DNA of 64,000 nucleotides from an uncultured Syntrophobacterales bacterium (lineage in GTDB: Bacteria; Desulfobacterota; Syntrophia; Syntrophales; UBA5619): positions 1 to 64,000 of the forward strand of contig CAIYSL010000014.1 of NCBI GenBank assembly GCA_903928915.1, in the 5' to 3' direction. How positions within the stretch are numbered: the first letter of the stretch is position 1; each line of letters starts with the position of its first letter. This document shows positions 43,329 to 53,261 of the stretch, one piece after another. The translations under genes were made by a program, and so were the position numbers. The notes beneath the pieces are model-generated. The model saw nothing but the letters and a program-made list of their open reading frames with translations. It had not been told where the DNA came from and searched no databases.

Positions 43329-43511
43329 AATTCCTCCCTTCGGAAACGCTGTCGGTGGGGCATCCATACCACATTTTTCCCGAAGATCACAACGGTAATC
43401 CCCGCCGATCCCGCCCGCACCGGCGACCGGCGGGCGGGACCGCGCGTCCCGCAGCGGACGCCCTGCGGAAAATACCGTGTACATCCCCGCCGACCGTGCT
43501 ATAAGCGGGCC

Positions 43512-44645
43512 ATGGCAGTCAGAACACGCATCCCGACCGATGAAGAGTTCATGCGCCGGGCGCTGCGGCTCGCCCAAAAAGGCGAGGGCAGGGTCAGTCC
43601 GAACCCCCTGGTCGGCGCGGTGATCGTCCGGGAGGGACGGATCATCGCCGAGGGCTACCACCACCGCTACGGGGAGCGGCACGCCGAGATCGACGCCCTC
43701 GCCAACGCCACCGAGCCGGTTGCGGGCGCCACCTTCTACGTCACCCTGGAACCGTGCAGCCACCAGGGCAAGACACCGCCCTGCGTCGAGGCGCTGATCG
43801 CCAGCCGTCCCACCCGCGTCGTCGTCGGGTCGATCGATCCCAATCCGCTCGTCTCGGGCAGGGGGATTGCGGCCTTGCGCCGTCACGGGATCGAAACGAC
43901 TACGGGGGTCCTGGCAGAGGCCTGTCAACGGCAAAACGAGGTCTTCTTCAAATACATCCGGACCGGTCTTCCCTACGTCACCCTGAAGTTCGCCCTCACC
44001 CTCGACGGCCGGATCGCCAGCGCTGCGGGTGATTCCCGCTGGATCAGTTCCCCGGCGTCGCTCCGGTTCGCCCACCGGCTGCGCCGCAGCCACGACGCGA
44101 TCCTCGTCGGCGCCGGGACGGTCCTGCAGGACGATCCGGAGCTTACCTGCCGTCTTGTCCGCGGGAAGAACCCGCTCCGGATCGTCGTGGATTCGCATCT
44201 GCGGACCCCCCCGGAAGCGCGCCTGTTCGACCAGCGCCGGGCCCGGACGATCGTCGCCGCGACTGCCGCTGCGCCGCGCTCGCGGCGGTCGCTCTTCGCG
44301 GGCCGCGGGATCGAGGTGCTGGAACTCGGCACGGATGATACGGGACGGGTCGCCCTTCCGGAGCTCCTGAACCTCCTGGGCCGAAGGGAGATCGGCTCCC
44401 TCCTCGTCGAGGGGGGTGCGGGCATCGCCACCTCGCTGCTGCGGGGGGGGCTCGCCGACCGGCTGGTCGCGGTCGTTGCCCCGAAGATCGTCGGGGCGGG
44501 GATCGACGCCGTCGGCGACCTCGGCATCCGGCGGATGCAGCAGGCGCTGCAGCTGAGGTTTGCGCGGATCCTCCGCAGCGGCGACGACCTCGTCCTCGAC
44601 GCCCGGTTCACCCCCAGGCCGCAAGCATCCGCTCCGCCGCCCTGA
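43512..44645 (+). CDS. ribD: Bifunctional diaminohydroxyphosphoribosylaminopyrimidine deaminase / reductase
   Basis: HAEIDAL, TLEPCSHQGKTPPC zinc motif, VTLKFALTLDGRIA. Confidence 0.95.
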   Translation: MAVRTRIPTDEEFMRRALRLAQKGEGRVSPNPLVGAVIVREGRIIAEGYHHRYGERHAEIDALANATEPVAGATFYVTLEPCSHQGKTPPCVEALIASRPTRVVVGSIDPNPLVSGRGIAALRRHGIETTTGVLAEACQRQNEVFFKYIRTGLPYVTLKFALTLDGRIASAAGDSRWISSPASLRFAHRLRRSHDAILVGAGTVLQDDPELTCRLVRGKNPLRIVVDSHLRTPPEARLFDQRRARTIVAATAAAPRSRRSLFAGRGIEVLELGTDDTGRVALPELLNLLGRREIGSLLVEGGAGIATSLLRGGLADRLVAVVAPKIVGAGIDAVGDLGIRRMQQALQLRFARILRSGDDLVLDARFTPRPQASAPPP

Positions 44646-46215
44646 TCCCGTCCAGGGCGGAACTGACGATCCCTCCGGCATAACCGGCCCCTTCGCCGCA
44701 GGGAAACAGACCCGCCGTCGACACGCTCTGTCCGTCCTCCCCGCGAAGGATCCGGACCGGCGACGAGGTCCGGGTTTCCACGCCGATCAGCGTCGCCTCC
44801 CCGGTGACAAACCCCGGCATCTTCCGTTCGAACTCGGCGAAGCCCTGTTTCAGCGCCGCGACGACGAAGGGGGGGAGCAGTTCCTCCAGGGCCGCCTCCC
44901 GGACGCCGGGCAGGAAGCTGCATCCGCCGACCGGGGAGCCGCTCCGGCCAGCCAGGAAGTCCGTCAGCCGCTGCGCCGGGGCGGCGTAGGTCCCGCCGCC
45001 GGCGCGGAAGGCCCGCTCCTCCCACTGCCTGCGGAAGGCGAGCCCTGCCAGCGGCCCCCCGCCCCCCAGATCCTCGACCCCGACGTTGACGACGACGGCG
45101 CTGTTGGCATAGGGTCCGTCCCGGAGGAAATCGCTCATCCCGTTCGTGACGACGCCTCCTTCCTCGGCGCTGCTCCCGATCACCCTGCCCCCCGGGCACA
45201 TGCAAAAGGAATAGACCATCCGGTTCAGCGGCGCGATCTTTGCCGTGAGGGCATAGATTGCCGCGGGAAGTCCGGGATGACCGGCCCATCGTCCGTACTG
45301 GATCCGGTCGATCAGCTCTTGCGGATGTTCGACCCTGAGGCCGACGGCGAAGGGCTTCGGCGCAAGGGCAACCCCCCGCCCGGCCAGCAGCCGGTAGGTA
45401 TCGTCCGCCGACTGGCCACAGGCCAGAACCATCCCGTCCGTGCGGATCTCTTCCGCAGCGTTGACGACCACCCCGAGTATCTTCCCCCCGCGGACGAGAA
45501 GATCGCTCACGCGCGCCCCAAACCGCACCTCGCATCCCAGCTCCGCGAGCCTGCCGCGCAGGTTCACCACCACCGCCCGCAGCCGGTCCGTCCCGATGTG
45601 GGGGTGGGCGTCCGCTAGGATGTCAAGCGGGGCCCCCATTTCGACCATGACCTGTTTGACCCAGCCCGTGTACGGATTCTTGACCCGCGTCGTCAGCTTG
45701 CCGTCGGAAAAGGTACCTGCCCCGCCCTCCCCGAAATGGACATGGCTCTCCGGGAGAAAGGCGCCCCGATCCCAGAAGGCGCGCACATCGGAGAGACGTT
45801 CCGGGACGGCCCGTCCCCGCTCCAGGAGCAGGACCGGCATCCCCCGCCGGGCGAGCGTCAGCGCCGCAAACAGGCCCGCCGGGCCGCTGCCGATGACGAC
45901 CGGCCGGTGCTCACGCCGCGGGACAATCCCTCCCGACGGCGCCGTCCGCCGCGGGGCGGGGATGTCCGGCTCTCCGGTTACGGTGACCCCCGGCACGTCA
46001 CCCCGTAGGGACGGAGAACAATCGTCGCTGAGGCGGCAGCTCACCAGATAGACGAACCGGGGCGGGCGGCTGCGCCGCGCATCGATCGACCTGCGGAGCA
46101 CCTGAACCTCCCGGACCGCCTCCCGCTCGACGCCGAGGAGCGACGCGGCCCGCTGCCGCAGCAGTTCCTCCCCCTCGCCCAGGGAGAGCACCAGGCCGTT
46201 TATCGTGAACTCCAT
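44608..46215 (-). CDS. FAD-dependent dehydrogenase (NAD(P)/FAD-dependent oxidoreductase)
   Basis: PVVIGSGPAGLFAALTLARRGMPVLLLERG; GEGAGYAGGIVSSALDG; start at 46215. Confidence 0.87.
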   Translation of the reverse strand: MEFTINGLVLSLGEGEELLRQRAASLLGVEREAVREVQVLRRSIDARRSRPPRFVYLVSCRLSDDCSPSLRGDVPGVTVTGEPDIPAPRRTAPSGGIVPRREHRPVVIGSGPAGLFAALTLARRGMPVLLLERGRAVPERLSDVRAFWDRGAFLPESHVHFGEGGAGTFSDGKLTTRVKNPYTGWVKQVMVEMGAPLDILADAHPHIGTDRLRAVVVNLRGRLAELGCEVRFGARVSDLLVRGGKILGVVVNAAEEIRTDGMVLACGQSADDTYRLLAGRGVALAPKPFAVGLRVEHPQELIDRIQYGRWAGHPGLPAAIYALTAKIAPLNRMVYSFCMCPGGRVIGSSAEEGGVVTNGMSDFLRDGPYANSAVVVNVGVEDLGGGGPLAGLAFRRQWEERAFRAGGGTYAAPAQRLTDFLAGRSGSPVGGCSFLPGVREAALEELLPPFVVAALKQGFAEFERKMPGFVTGEATLIGVETRTSSPVRILRGEDGQSVSTAGLFPCGEGAGYAGGIVSSALDGIRAAERMLAAWG

Positions 46216-46320
46216 CGCATTTCCTTCATTGAATAAATCGCGCGCTTGGTATAGATATCGCCCAGTACGGGAGATGACCGGCGGCCTGTCCCCGGAGCCC
46301 CGCGCACGATGAGGAGCGCC

Positions 46321-46824
46321 ATGCCCTGGTATGCCGTCCACACGCGAAGCCGCCACGAAGACCGGGTCCACCTCGGCCTCACCCAGAAATCCTATCACTC
46401 CTTCTTACCCAAGATGGAGGTGTGGAGCAAGCGGAAAGACCGGCGGAAGAGGATCATGATCCCCATGTTTCCGGGGTATATCTTCGTCGAACTCTCCTCG
46501 CTGGACAATACCACCAAGGTGGACGTCCTCAAGACCTTCGGCGTCGTCCGCATCCTGGGGAAGCCGCGGGGGTCCGAACCGCTCCCGATACCCGATGCGA
46601 AGATCGACGCGATCCAGCGGATCGTCCAGTCGCGGGTGGAGGTGCAGCAGTTCCAGTACCCGAAGGTCGGCGAACCGGCCCGGATCATCGACGGCCCGTT
46701 TAAGGGGGTGGAGGGGCTGGTCCTGAAGGGCGATTACGAAAAGGAGCTGTTCGTGATCGGGATCGAACTGCTGCAGCGCTCCGTGGCGATTAAGCTGGAA
46801 GGATTTCAGATCACCCGGCTTTGA
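46321..46824 (+). CDS. NusG paralog (RfaH/UpxY-like antiterminator)
   Basis: MPWYAVHTRSRHEDRVHLGLTQKSYHSFLPKMEVWSKRKDRRKRIMIPMFPGYIFVEL; KOW region RIIDGPFKGVEGLVL. Confidence 0.87.
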   Translation: MPWYAVHTRSRHEDRVHLGLTQKSYHSFLPKMEVWSKRKDRRKRIMIPMFPGYIFVELSSLDNTTKVDVLKTFGVVRILGKPRGSEPLPIPDAKIDAIQRIVQSRVEVQQFQYPKVGEPARIIDGPFKGVEGLVLKGDYEKELFVIGIELLQRSVAIKLEGFQITRL

Positions 46825-46936
46825 CACCCGCAGCTTGCCCGCCCTCCGTTCTGCGGGCCGCCGCTGCCCCGCGTGCACAGCGGAGACGGGATGGGGCAAT
46901 GAGAATCTCAAGACACCCTGACGAGGGAGGAAGACC

Positions 46937-47944
46937 GTGAAGCCAAAGATCTTTGTCACCCAGCCCATCGAGGAATCTGCGCTGCGCACGCTGCAGGCCC
47001 ATCTGGAGGTGGAGGTGCATCCGGATGTGATCCAGACGATCAGCAAGGAGGCCCTGCTCGCGGGAGTCCCCGGCAAGGAGTACCTCCTGTGCCGCCTCGG
47101 GGATCAGATCGACGCCGACGTCATCGCCGCCAATCCGAACCTGAAGCTGATCGCCACCATGGCCACCGGCTCCGCCGGGATCGACGTTCAGACGGCGACG
47201 CGGTTCGGGATCCCGGTGATCGCACGGTACGTCGACCCGCAGTTCCCCGAACGGGGAGTCACCTATGAGACTGCCGACCTGACCTGGGCGCTGCTGATGG
47301 CGGTAGCCAGGCGGATCGTCGAGGGCGACAGGTTGACCCGTGCGGGCATCTTTCCCGGACCGCATTCCCCGTACATTCTCGGATCACAGGTCCATGGGAG
47401 GCATATCGGGATCGTCGGAATGGGAAAAATCGGCAGGGCGATGGCGAAACGGGCCCGCGGGTTCGACATGCGGATCTCGTACTATTCGACCCACCGTCAC
47501 CCCGATGTGGAGCAGGAGTTCAACGCCTCCTTCCTCCCCTTCGCCGAGCTGCTCGCGGCTGCCGACTTCGTCTGCATGCTGCCGCCCGCCACAGCGGATA
47601 CGTATCACATGATCGGAGAACGGCAGCTGGCGATGATGAAGCCTACGGCATTCCTGATCAACACCTCGCGCGGCCCGGTCGTCGACCTCCAGGCGCTGAT
47701 CGCGGCGCTTGTCCGGAAGCAGATCGCCGGTGCCGCACTGGACGTGTACGAGGGCGAACCGCACCCCCTTTTCCCGCAGGTGCTTCTCGACATGCCGAAC
47801 GTAGTCATGACGCCGCACATGGGAAGCGCCGTGGCGGAAAAACGGGAACGGATGTCCAATGAAATCGTCGCCGAGGTGATCGCCTTCCTCCAGGGGAAAC
47901 AGCCCGCGCTCGTCTTCAACCCGGAGGTGCTCGGGAAGGGGTGA
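46937..47944 (+). CDS. D-2-hydroxyacid dehydrogenase family protein
   Basis: GRHIGIVGMGKIGRAMAKRARGFDMRISYYST; TAFLINTSRGPVVD. Confidence 0.9.
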   Translation: MKPKIFVTQPIEESALRTLQAHLEVEVHPDVIQTISKEALLAGVPGKEYLLCRLGDQIDADVIAANPNLKLIATMATGSAGIDVQTATRFGIPVIARYVDPQFPERGVTYETADLTWALLMAVARRIVEGDRLTRAGIFPGPHSPYILGSQVHGRHIGIVGMGKIGRAMAKRARGFDMRISYYSTHRHPDVEQEFNASFLPFAELLAAADFVCMLPPATADTYHMIGERQLAMMKPTAFLINTSRGPVVDLQALIAALVRKQIAGAALDVYEGEPHPLFPQVLLDMPNVVMTPHMGSAVAEKRERMSNEIVAEVIAFLQGKQPALVFNPEVLGKG

Positions 47945-48044
47945 TCCGTCCGGATCCGGGGGACCGCGGTCCGGCTCAACGGAGCGTCACCCCACGGGAA
48001 GGGTCAGAAACGGTGCGACGGCGGAAGTCGACGCGGGGGGCGAC

Positions 48045-49202
48045 TCAGGGAATCCGGTCCAGGAAGGAGGGCTTGCCGATGGCGAGTTTCACCGCCTCGG
48101 ACATCAGCAGATGCTCCCGCTCTTCCCGGCCCATCCCCCCCAGGTAGCGCCCGCTCTCGATCAGCTCCCGAAAATCCTTCTGCGAGAGGACCGGATCGGT
48201 GCGGCTGAGCTTCCGCAACGCCGTCCCGACCGGCTGCAATCGCGTGCTCAGCCCCTGATCGGACAGCCCCTTGATCCGGGCGTATACGTCGATCAACTGA
48301 TCGGCCTCGGGCAGCTGGGGAGACTCCATGATCCGCTTGAACCCGGAGGCGAAGCGCTTGCAGCCCTCGAGGATGTTTTCCCGGCTGACCATGTTTATCC
48401 CGCCCCAGCCCGCTCTGAGCCATTTGAAGGCCGCATACCGGGTCTGAGCCTTGGCGTGGACGTTCTCAAACAGAATCGAGACCGAGAAGGCGTCGTACAT
48501 GTACGAACTGACCCAGCCCAGCCCCGCTTTGTTGATCCCCTTTTGGCCGGAATAGAAATAATTCCAATCCGTGTCCGGACCGATAATCGCGCCCTTCCGT
48601 CCCACCGTGGAGGGCTGTTTCTGCCGGGTCACGGAGAGGAAAAAATCCTTCCCCCGATAGTGCAAAAGGACCATCAGCCGGTCCATGTCATACCGATAGT
48701 ATGCCCCCGTGGTCAGGTCCGGGGTTATCTCTTCATACTCGACACCCCGCATGACGAGCGGTTCCTTCACGTTGCCGACCCGCTCCCACAGATCATCGAA
48801 CGGCCCCGTCGGTTTGGCCTGCCATCCGCCGAACCGGACGACCGAGGGAAGCGTAACGTAGGCGGGAATCCTGGAATTGTACGCGTACTTGATGACCCGG
48901 GGCAGCGGTGCCTTGACGTCGGTGAAGAAGTACGCGCCGACCGCGTTATCCCGTTTTCCCGGATTCAGGCCGGCATCCGCCCCCTTTTCCGAAATCACGA
49001 AGTCGAGCAGGCCCGCCACCTTTTGAACGTCAACGGAGTTGTCCTTTGCCGTGAGGAGAGCGGTGAGATAGTCGATCCCGTCACTCCAGCCGGGGCGGTC
49101 CGCACCCGGACCGGGGACAGCCGCTGCGGACAGGGAGGAACCGGGAAAAAGGAAAACCGGCAGCAAACCGGTCACGACGGTCAAAACCGACAGTACGCTC
49201 AT
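48045..49202 (-). CDS. Hypothetical exported protein
   Basis: About 385 aa from likely start MSVLSVLTVVTGLLPVFLFPGSSLSAAA (signal peptide); no confident family. Confidence 0.6.
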   Translation of the reverse strand: MSVLSVLTVVTGLLPVFLFPGSSLSAAAVPGPGADRPGWSDGIDYLTALLTAKDNSVDVQKVAGLLDFVISEKGADAGLNPGKRDNAVGAYFFTDVKAPLPRVIKYAYNSRIPAYVTLPSVVRFGGWQAKPTGPFDDLWERVGNVKEPLVMRGVEYEEITPDLTTGAYYRYDMDRLMVLLHYRGKDFFLSVTRQKQPSTVGRKGAIIGPDTDWNYFYSGQKGINKAGLGWVSSYMYDAFSVSILFENVHAKAQTRYAAFKWLRAGWGGINMVSRENILEGCKRFASGFKRIMESPQLPEADQLIDVYARIKGLSDQGLSTRLQPVGTALRKLSRTDPVLSQKDFRELIESGRYLGGMGREEREHLLMSEAVKLAIGKPSFLDRIP

Positions 49203-49589
49203 CCGTGCACGTCTCATCACAATCCTTACTCTCAAGCCAGTCTCGTTTGAGGAGCTCGCGACGGCATGGCGCCACGGCTCTTCCGCTTCGCGGGAGCAGC
49301 CGGCCGGCTTTCGTTCCGCGTGGCCCCGGCAGGGTCAACCCTCGCTGCCGGCGGGACCCGATTCCCCGGGCATCGTCGCCGCTCGACGCGGGCACCATAG
49401 CCTTAACCACGGGTAGGCGCAAGCAAAATGTGAAACTTTCATCTTGACTTTCCGCACGAGATGCGCAAGAAAGCCACGTATACCAGAATATCCGGGAGCA
49501 TGCCCGGCGCGCGGGGTGCAGGAACCGCACCGCCGTCGCAGGCAGCCTCCCCGAGCGACCCGGTCACGCGAATTGAGGAGTAACCGCCT

Positions 49590-49808
49590 TTGAAGGGATA
49601 CGTAACCATCGATAAGGAACTGTGCAAGGAGTGCCACCTCTGCGTCGAGGCGTGCAAGAAGGGGTTGATTCATCCCTCCCGGGAGTACAACACCCGGGGA
49701 TACCGTCCGGTCTGTTTTACCGACGAGGCGGGAGAATGCACGGGATGCACGCTGTGCGCGATCACCTGCCCCGATATCGCGATCGAGGTGTTCCGCGAAA
49801 AGGGCTGA
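49590..49808 (+). CDS. korD: 4Fe-4S ferredoxin subunit of 2-oxoacid:ferredoxin oxidoreductase
   Basis: CKECHLCVEACKKG and CTGCTLCAITCPD; directly upstream of alpha subunit. Confidence 0.87.
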   Translation: MKGYVTIDKELCKECHLCVEACKKGLIHPSREYNTRGYRPVCFTDEAGECTGCTLCAITCPDIAIEVFREKG

Positions 49809-49862
49809 CCTTCCGCCCGCATCCCTTTCCTTGAGTCGCCAGTGTAGGAGCTGTGATTTGCC

Positions 49863-50939
49863 GTGAACAAAGTACTGATGCAGGGGAACAAAGTCATCGG
49901 AGAGGCGGCTATCCTGGCCGGGTGCCGCTTCTACGCCGGTTATCCCATCACCCCGCAGAACGAGATACCCGAGTACATGTCCGAGCGTCTGCGACAGGTC
50001 GAGGGCGGCGTGTTCATCCAGTCGGAAAGCGAGATCGCGGCCATCCATATGGTGGTCGGGGCGAGCGCCGCCGGCGCCAGAGCCATGACCTCGTCATCAA
50101 GCCCGGGAATTTCCCTCAAACAGGAGGGGATCTCCTCGCTGGCGGCCTGCCAGCTCCCCGCCGTCATCGTCAACATGATGCGAGGCGGGCCGGGGCTGGG
50201 AAACATCTCTCCGGCCCAGGGCGACTATTTCCAGGCCACCCGCGGCGGCGGTCACGGCGACTACCGGGTAATCGTCCTGGGACCGGCTACGGCGCAGGAA
50301 CTGGCGGACCTGACGATGGATGCCTTCGATCTGGCCGATGCCTACCGGACGCCGGTCATGATCCTGGCCGACGGCATGATGGGCCAGATGATGGAACCCG
50401 TCGTCTTCAAGGAACCCAAGCCGCGGGTCTACCCGGAACGGCATATGATGCGGGGCGCAGGCACGGGAAAACACAAGATCATCCGGGGCCTGATCCTCGA
50501 CCCGCTGGAGATGGAAGAGCACAACTGGACGCTCGAGCGGAAGTACCGGGTGATCGCCCAGCAGGAGACGCGCCACGAACTATACCGGGCCGAGGACGCC
50601 GAACTGATCCTCGTCGCCTACGGAACGGGTGCCCGGATCGCGAAGGGGGCCATCAAACGGCTCCGCGAGATGGGGATCAAGGCCGGCCTTTTCCGCCCCA
50701 TCACCCTCTGGCCCTTTCCGACGGCCGAACTGCGCGAGCTAGCAAAGAGGAACAAGGATTTTATGGTCTTCGAGCTGAGCACCGGTCAGGTGGTCGAGGA
50801 TGTGCGGCTTGCACTCCAGGGATATGCCCGGATCGGGTTCCACGGCCGTCCCGGCGGGGTGGTGCCGACCCCGGCGGAGCTGGCAAACGTCATCATCCGT
50901 CAGTACGACCCGAAGCAGGGGATCGCCGAGCATCAGTAA
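49863..50939 (+). CDS. korA: 2-oxoacid:ferredoxin oxidoreductase alpha subunit
   Basis: LMQGNKVIGEAAILAGCRFYAGYPITPQNEIPEYMSERL. Confidence 0.9.
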   Translation: MNKVLMQGNKVIGEAAILAGCRFYAGYPITPQNEIPEYMSERLRQVEGGVFIQSESEIAAIHMVVGASAAGARAMTSSSSPGISLKQEGISSLAACQLPAVIVNMMRGGPGLGNISPAQGDYFQATRGGGHGDYRVIVLGPATAQELADLTMDAFDLADAYRTPVMILADGMMGQMMEPVVFKEPKPRVYPERHMMRGAGTGKHKIIRGLILDPLEMEEHNWTLERKYRVIAQQETRHELYRAEDAELILVAYGTGARIAKGAIKRLREMGIKAGLFRPITLWPFPTAELRELAKRNKDFMVFELSTGQVVEDVRLALQGYARIGFHGRPGGVVPTPAELANVIIRQYDPKQGIAEHQ

Positions 50940-50996
50940 GCGCCTCCGGAGAACCGCCGGTTGCCGGAGGAAACCGAGAGGGAAAGCGGGACAGAC

Positions 50997-51767
50997 ATGA
51001 AGAAGGTGTTTTGCAGACCGAAGAGCATGACGGATACCGTCTTTCACTACTGCGCGGGGTGCGGACACAGCATCACCCACCGGTTGATCGCAGAAGTGAT
51101 CGATGAAATGGACATCCGCGGCATCACAATCGGCGTTCCGCCCGCGGGATGCGCGGTTCTGGCCTATAAGTATTTCAACGTGGACATGATCGAGGCGCAG
51201 CACGGCCGCGGACCGGCCACGGCCACCGGGATCAAACGGATGCTCCCGGACCGGGTCGTGTTTTCCTACCAGGGCGATGGAGACCTGGCCGCTATCGGCA
51301 TCGCCGAGAGCTTTCATGCCGCCAATCGGGGAGAGAACATTACGGTCGTCTTCATCAACAACGCCGTGTACGGCATGACCGGGGGGCAGATGGCACCGAC
51401 CTCCATGCTGGGGCAGAAGACGACCACCTCCCCGGCCGGGAGGGCATCGCTCCTGGACGGCCACCCGATCCAGATCTCCGAGGTGTTTACGCTGCTGCCC
51501 GGGACGGCCTACATCGAGCGGTGCACCGTGAACTCCCCGGCGGCCATCCTCAAGACGAAGAAGGCGATCCGCAAGGCCTTCGAATACCAGCTCGACTGCC
51601 GGGGTTTTTCGCTGGTCGAGATCCTCTCCCCCTGCCCGACGAACTGGAAGATGACGCCGATCGAATCGAACCGCTGGATCGACGAGGTGATGAGCAAGAA
51701 GTTCCCCCTCGGCGTTCTGAAAGACCTCCCGGCAGGAGAGGCGAAGAAGGGGGGAAAAACACCATGA
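50997..51767 (+). CDS. korB: 2-oxoacid:ferredoxin oxidoreductase beta subunit
   Basis: HYCAGCGHSITHRLIAEVIDEM, YQGDGDLAAIGIAE TPP motif. Confidence 0.92.
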   Translation: MKKVFCRPKSMTDTVFHYCAGCGHSITHRLIAEVIDEMDIRGITIGVPPAGCAVLAYKYFNVDMIEAQHGRGPATATGIKRMLPDRVVFSYQGDGDLAAIGIAESFHAANRGENITVVFINNAVYGMTGGQMAPTSMLGQKTTTSPAGRASLLDGHPIQISEVFTLLPGTAYIERCTVNSPAAILKTKKAIRKAFEYQLDCRGFSLVEILSPCPTNWKMTPIESNRWIDEVMSKKFPLGVLKDLPAGEAKKGGKTP

Positions 51768-52309
51768 TGGTGAAAACCATCTTTGCCGGCTTCGGCGGGC
51801 AAGGGGTCCTGATGATGGGATTCACGCTGGCCCACGGCGCCATGAGCGCGGGGTACCACGTCACCTTTCTGCCGGCTTACGGGGCCGAGGTGCGGGGGGG
51901 GACGGCCAACTGCACCGTCGCCGTCGCGGACGAAGAGATCGCCTCGCCCATCGCCTCGAAACCGGACCATCTGGTCGTTCTCAACACCCCGTCGCTGTAC
52001 ACCTTCCAGAACCGCGTCGCGGCCGGGGGATACCTGTTCATCAACTCCTCCATCATCACCGTCGATTCCTCCCGCCACGATGTCCAGATCGTCAAGGTCC
52101 CCTCTTCGGAGATCGCGGAAAAACTGGGAAACCCGCGGACGGCCAATACCGTCATGATGGGCGCCTTTCTGAAGAAGACCGGTCTGGTGGCGCCGGACGA
52201 CTACCTGGGCAGTCTGGAAGAGGTGATGGGGAGCAAGAAGAAAGCGATCATCGAAATCAACCGCCGGGCCTTCGCGGCCGGTTTCGAATTCCTGGAGGAG
52301 TCAACCTAA
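51764..52309 (+). CDS. korC: 2-oxoacid:ferredoxin oxidoreductase gamma subunit
   Basis: KTIFAGFGGQGVLMMGFTLAHGAM ... PAYGAEVRGGTANCTV; ATGA overlap with korB. Confidence 0.92.
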   Translation: MMVKTIFAGFGGQGVLMMGFTLAHGAMSAGYHVTFLPAYGAEVRGGTANCTVAVADEEIASPIASKPDHLVVLNTPSLYTFQNRVAAGGYLFINSSIITVDSSRHDVQIVKVPSSEIAEKLGNPRTANTVMMGAFLKKTGLVAPDDYLGSLEEVMGSKKKAIIEINRRAFAAGFEFLEEST

Positions 52310-52310
52310 C

Positions 52311-52739
52311 ATGGCAGTCATGCAACTCTCCGTGCTGCTGGGCAACGTGCCCGGCACCCTCTCCCGGTTGACGAACATTCTCGACCGGGAAGACATCACG
52401 GCAAAGGCCCTCCTCGCCGCCAGCGCTGCAGAGAACAGTACCGTGCGGATGGTCGTCAACGACCCGGAACGAGCAGCGACGGTCCTGGAGAGTTTCCGCT
52501 TCGATTACGAGATCACCCCGGTCCTCGCCGCCGAGGTACCGCTCCATCCCGGCGGGATGAACGCCATCCTCAATCCTCTGGCCAAAGCGGACATCAACGT
52601 CCTGTACCTCTACACGACGATCAACCGGATCGGCAAGGAGACGATCGTCATCCTCGGGGTGGACAATATCGAGGTCGCCCGGGAGGCCCTCCGCCAGAAT
52701 TGGATCCACCTGATCGAGGATGAGATCTATTCCCTCTAA
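52311..52739 (+). CDS. Tandem ACT-domain protein
   Basis: [34 protein letters not shown] ... [24 protein letters not shown]. Confidence 0.83.
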   Translation: MAVMQLSVLLGNVPGTLSRLTNILDREDITAKALLAASAAENSTVRMVVNDPERAATVLESFRFDYEITPVLAAEVPLHPGGMNAILNPLAKADINVLYLYTTINRIGKETIVILGVDNIEVAREALRQNWIHLIEDEIYSL

Positions 52740-52759
52740 CGGGCTGCCCCCCTGAAGAG

Positions 52760-53167
52760 ATGATCGTATCCCAGGAAAAAGAGACTGCGCTGCGCGAGCG
52801 GATGGAGCACCTCGGCGTCCGGGAGGAGGAATTCCGCGAAACCTTCATCCGCTCCTCGGGACCGGGCGGGCAGAAGGTCAACAAGACCTCTTCCTGCGTC
52901 TACCTTGTCCATGAGCCGACCGGTCTTTCCGTAAAATGCCAGCAGGAGCGATCCCAAACGCTCAACCGTTTTCTCGCCCGGCGGATCCTTCTCGACCGGA
53001 TCGAACGGATCCGGACGGGGCTAGTCGCGGCGGAAAAGACCCGCGTCGAGAAGATCCGGCGACAGAAGCGGCGCCGGTCCCGGCGGGCCAAGGAGAAGGT
53101 ACTGGAGGCGAAACATCTCCAGGCGGCCAAGAAGGGCCTCCGCAGCCGGATCAGACCGGAAGAATGA
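52760..53167 (+). CDS. Peptide chain release factor-like (GGQ) protein
   Basis: [48 protein letters not shown] plus basic tail; no codon-recognition domain. Confidence 0.87.
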   Translation: MIVSQEKETALRERMEHLGVREEEFRETFIRSSGPGGQKVNKTSSCVYLVHEPTGLSVKCQQERSQTLNRFLARRILLDRIERIRTGLVAAEKTRVEKIRRQKRRRSRRAKEKVLEAKHLQAAKKGLRSRIRPEE

Positions 53168-53197
53168 ATCAGGGAATGACGAAGAGGGAAGCGCGAA

Positions 53198-53235
53198 AAG
53201 GGGTGGAACGCCCCTGCTTCGGCGCTCCACCCCTT
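53198..53235. terminator. Hairpin between convergent RF-like gene and atpE
   Basis: AAGGGGTGGAaCGCC - CCTGCTTC - GGCGcTCCACCCCTT. Confidence 0.65.
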
Positions 53236-53261
53236 GTTGTACGGTCGATCGTGGTTCGAAT

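Noticed and set aside
43329-43511. Possible FMN riboswitch upstream of ribD
   Set aside because: I could not find the conserved RFN element sequence blocks; the leader is short and GC-rich.
42600-44681. 693-aa minus-strand ORF covering rfbA-like gene and antisense of ribD
   Set aside because: Only the C-terminal 242 aa is a real nucleotidyltransferase starting at 43328; the rest is antisense to ribD.
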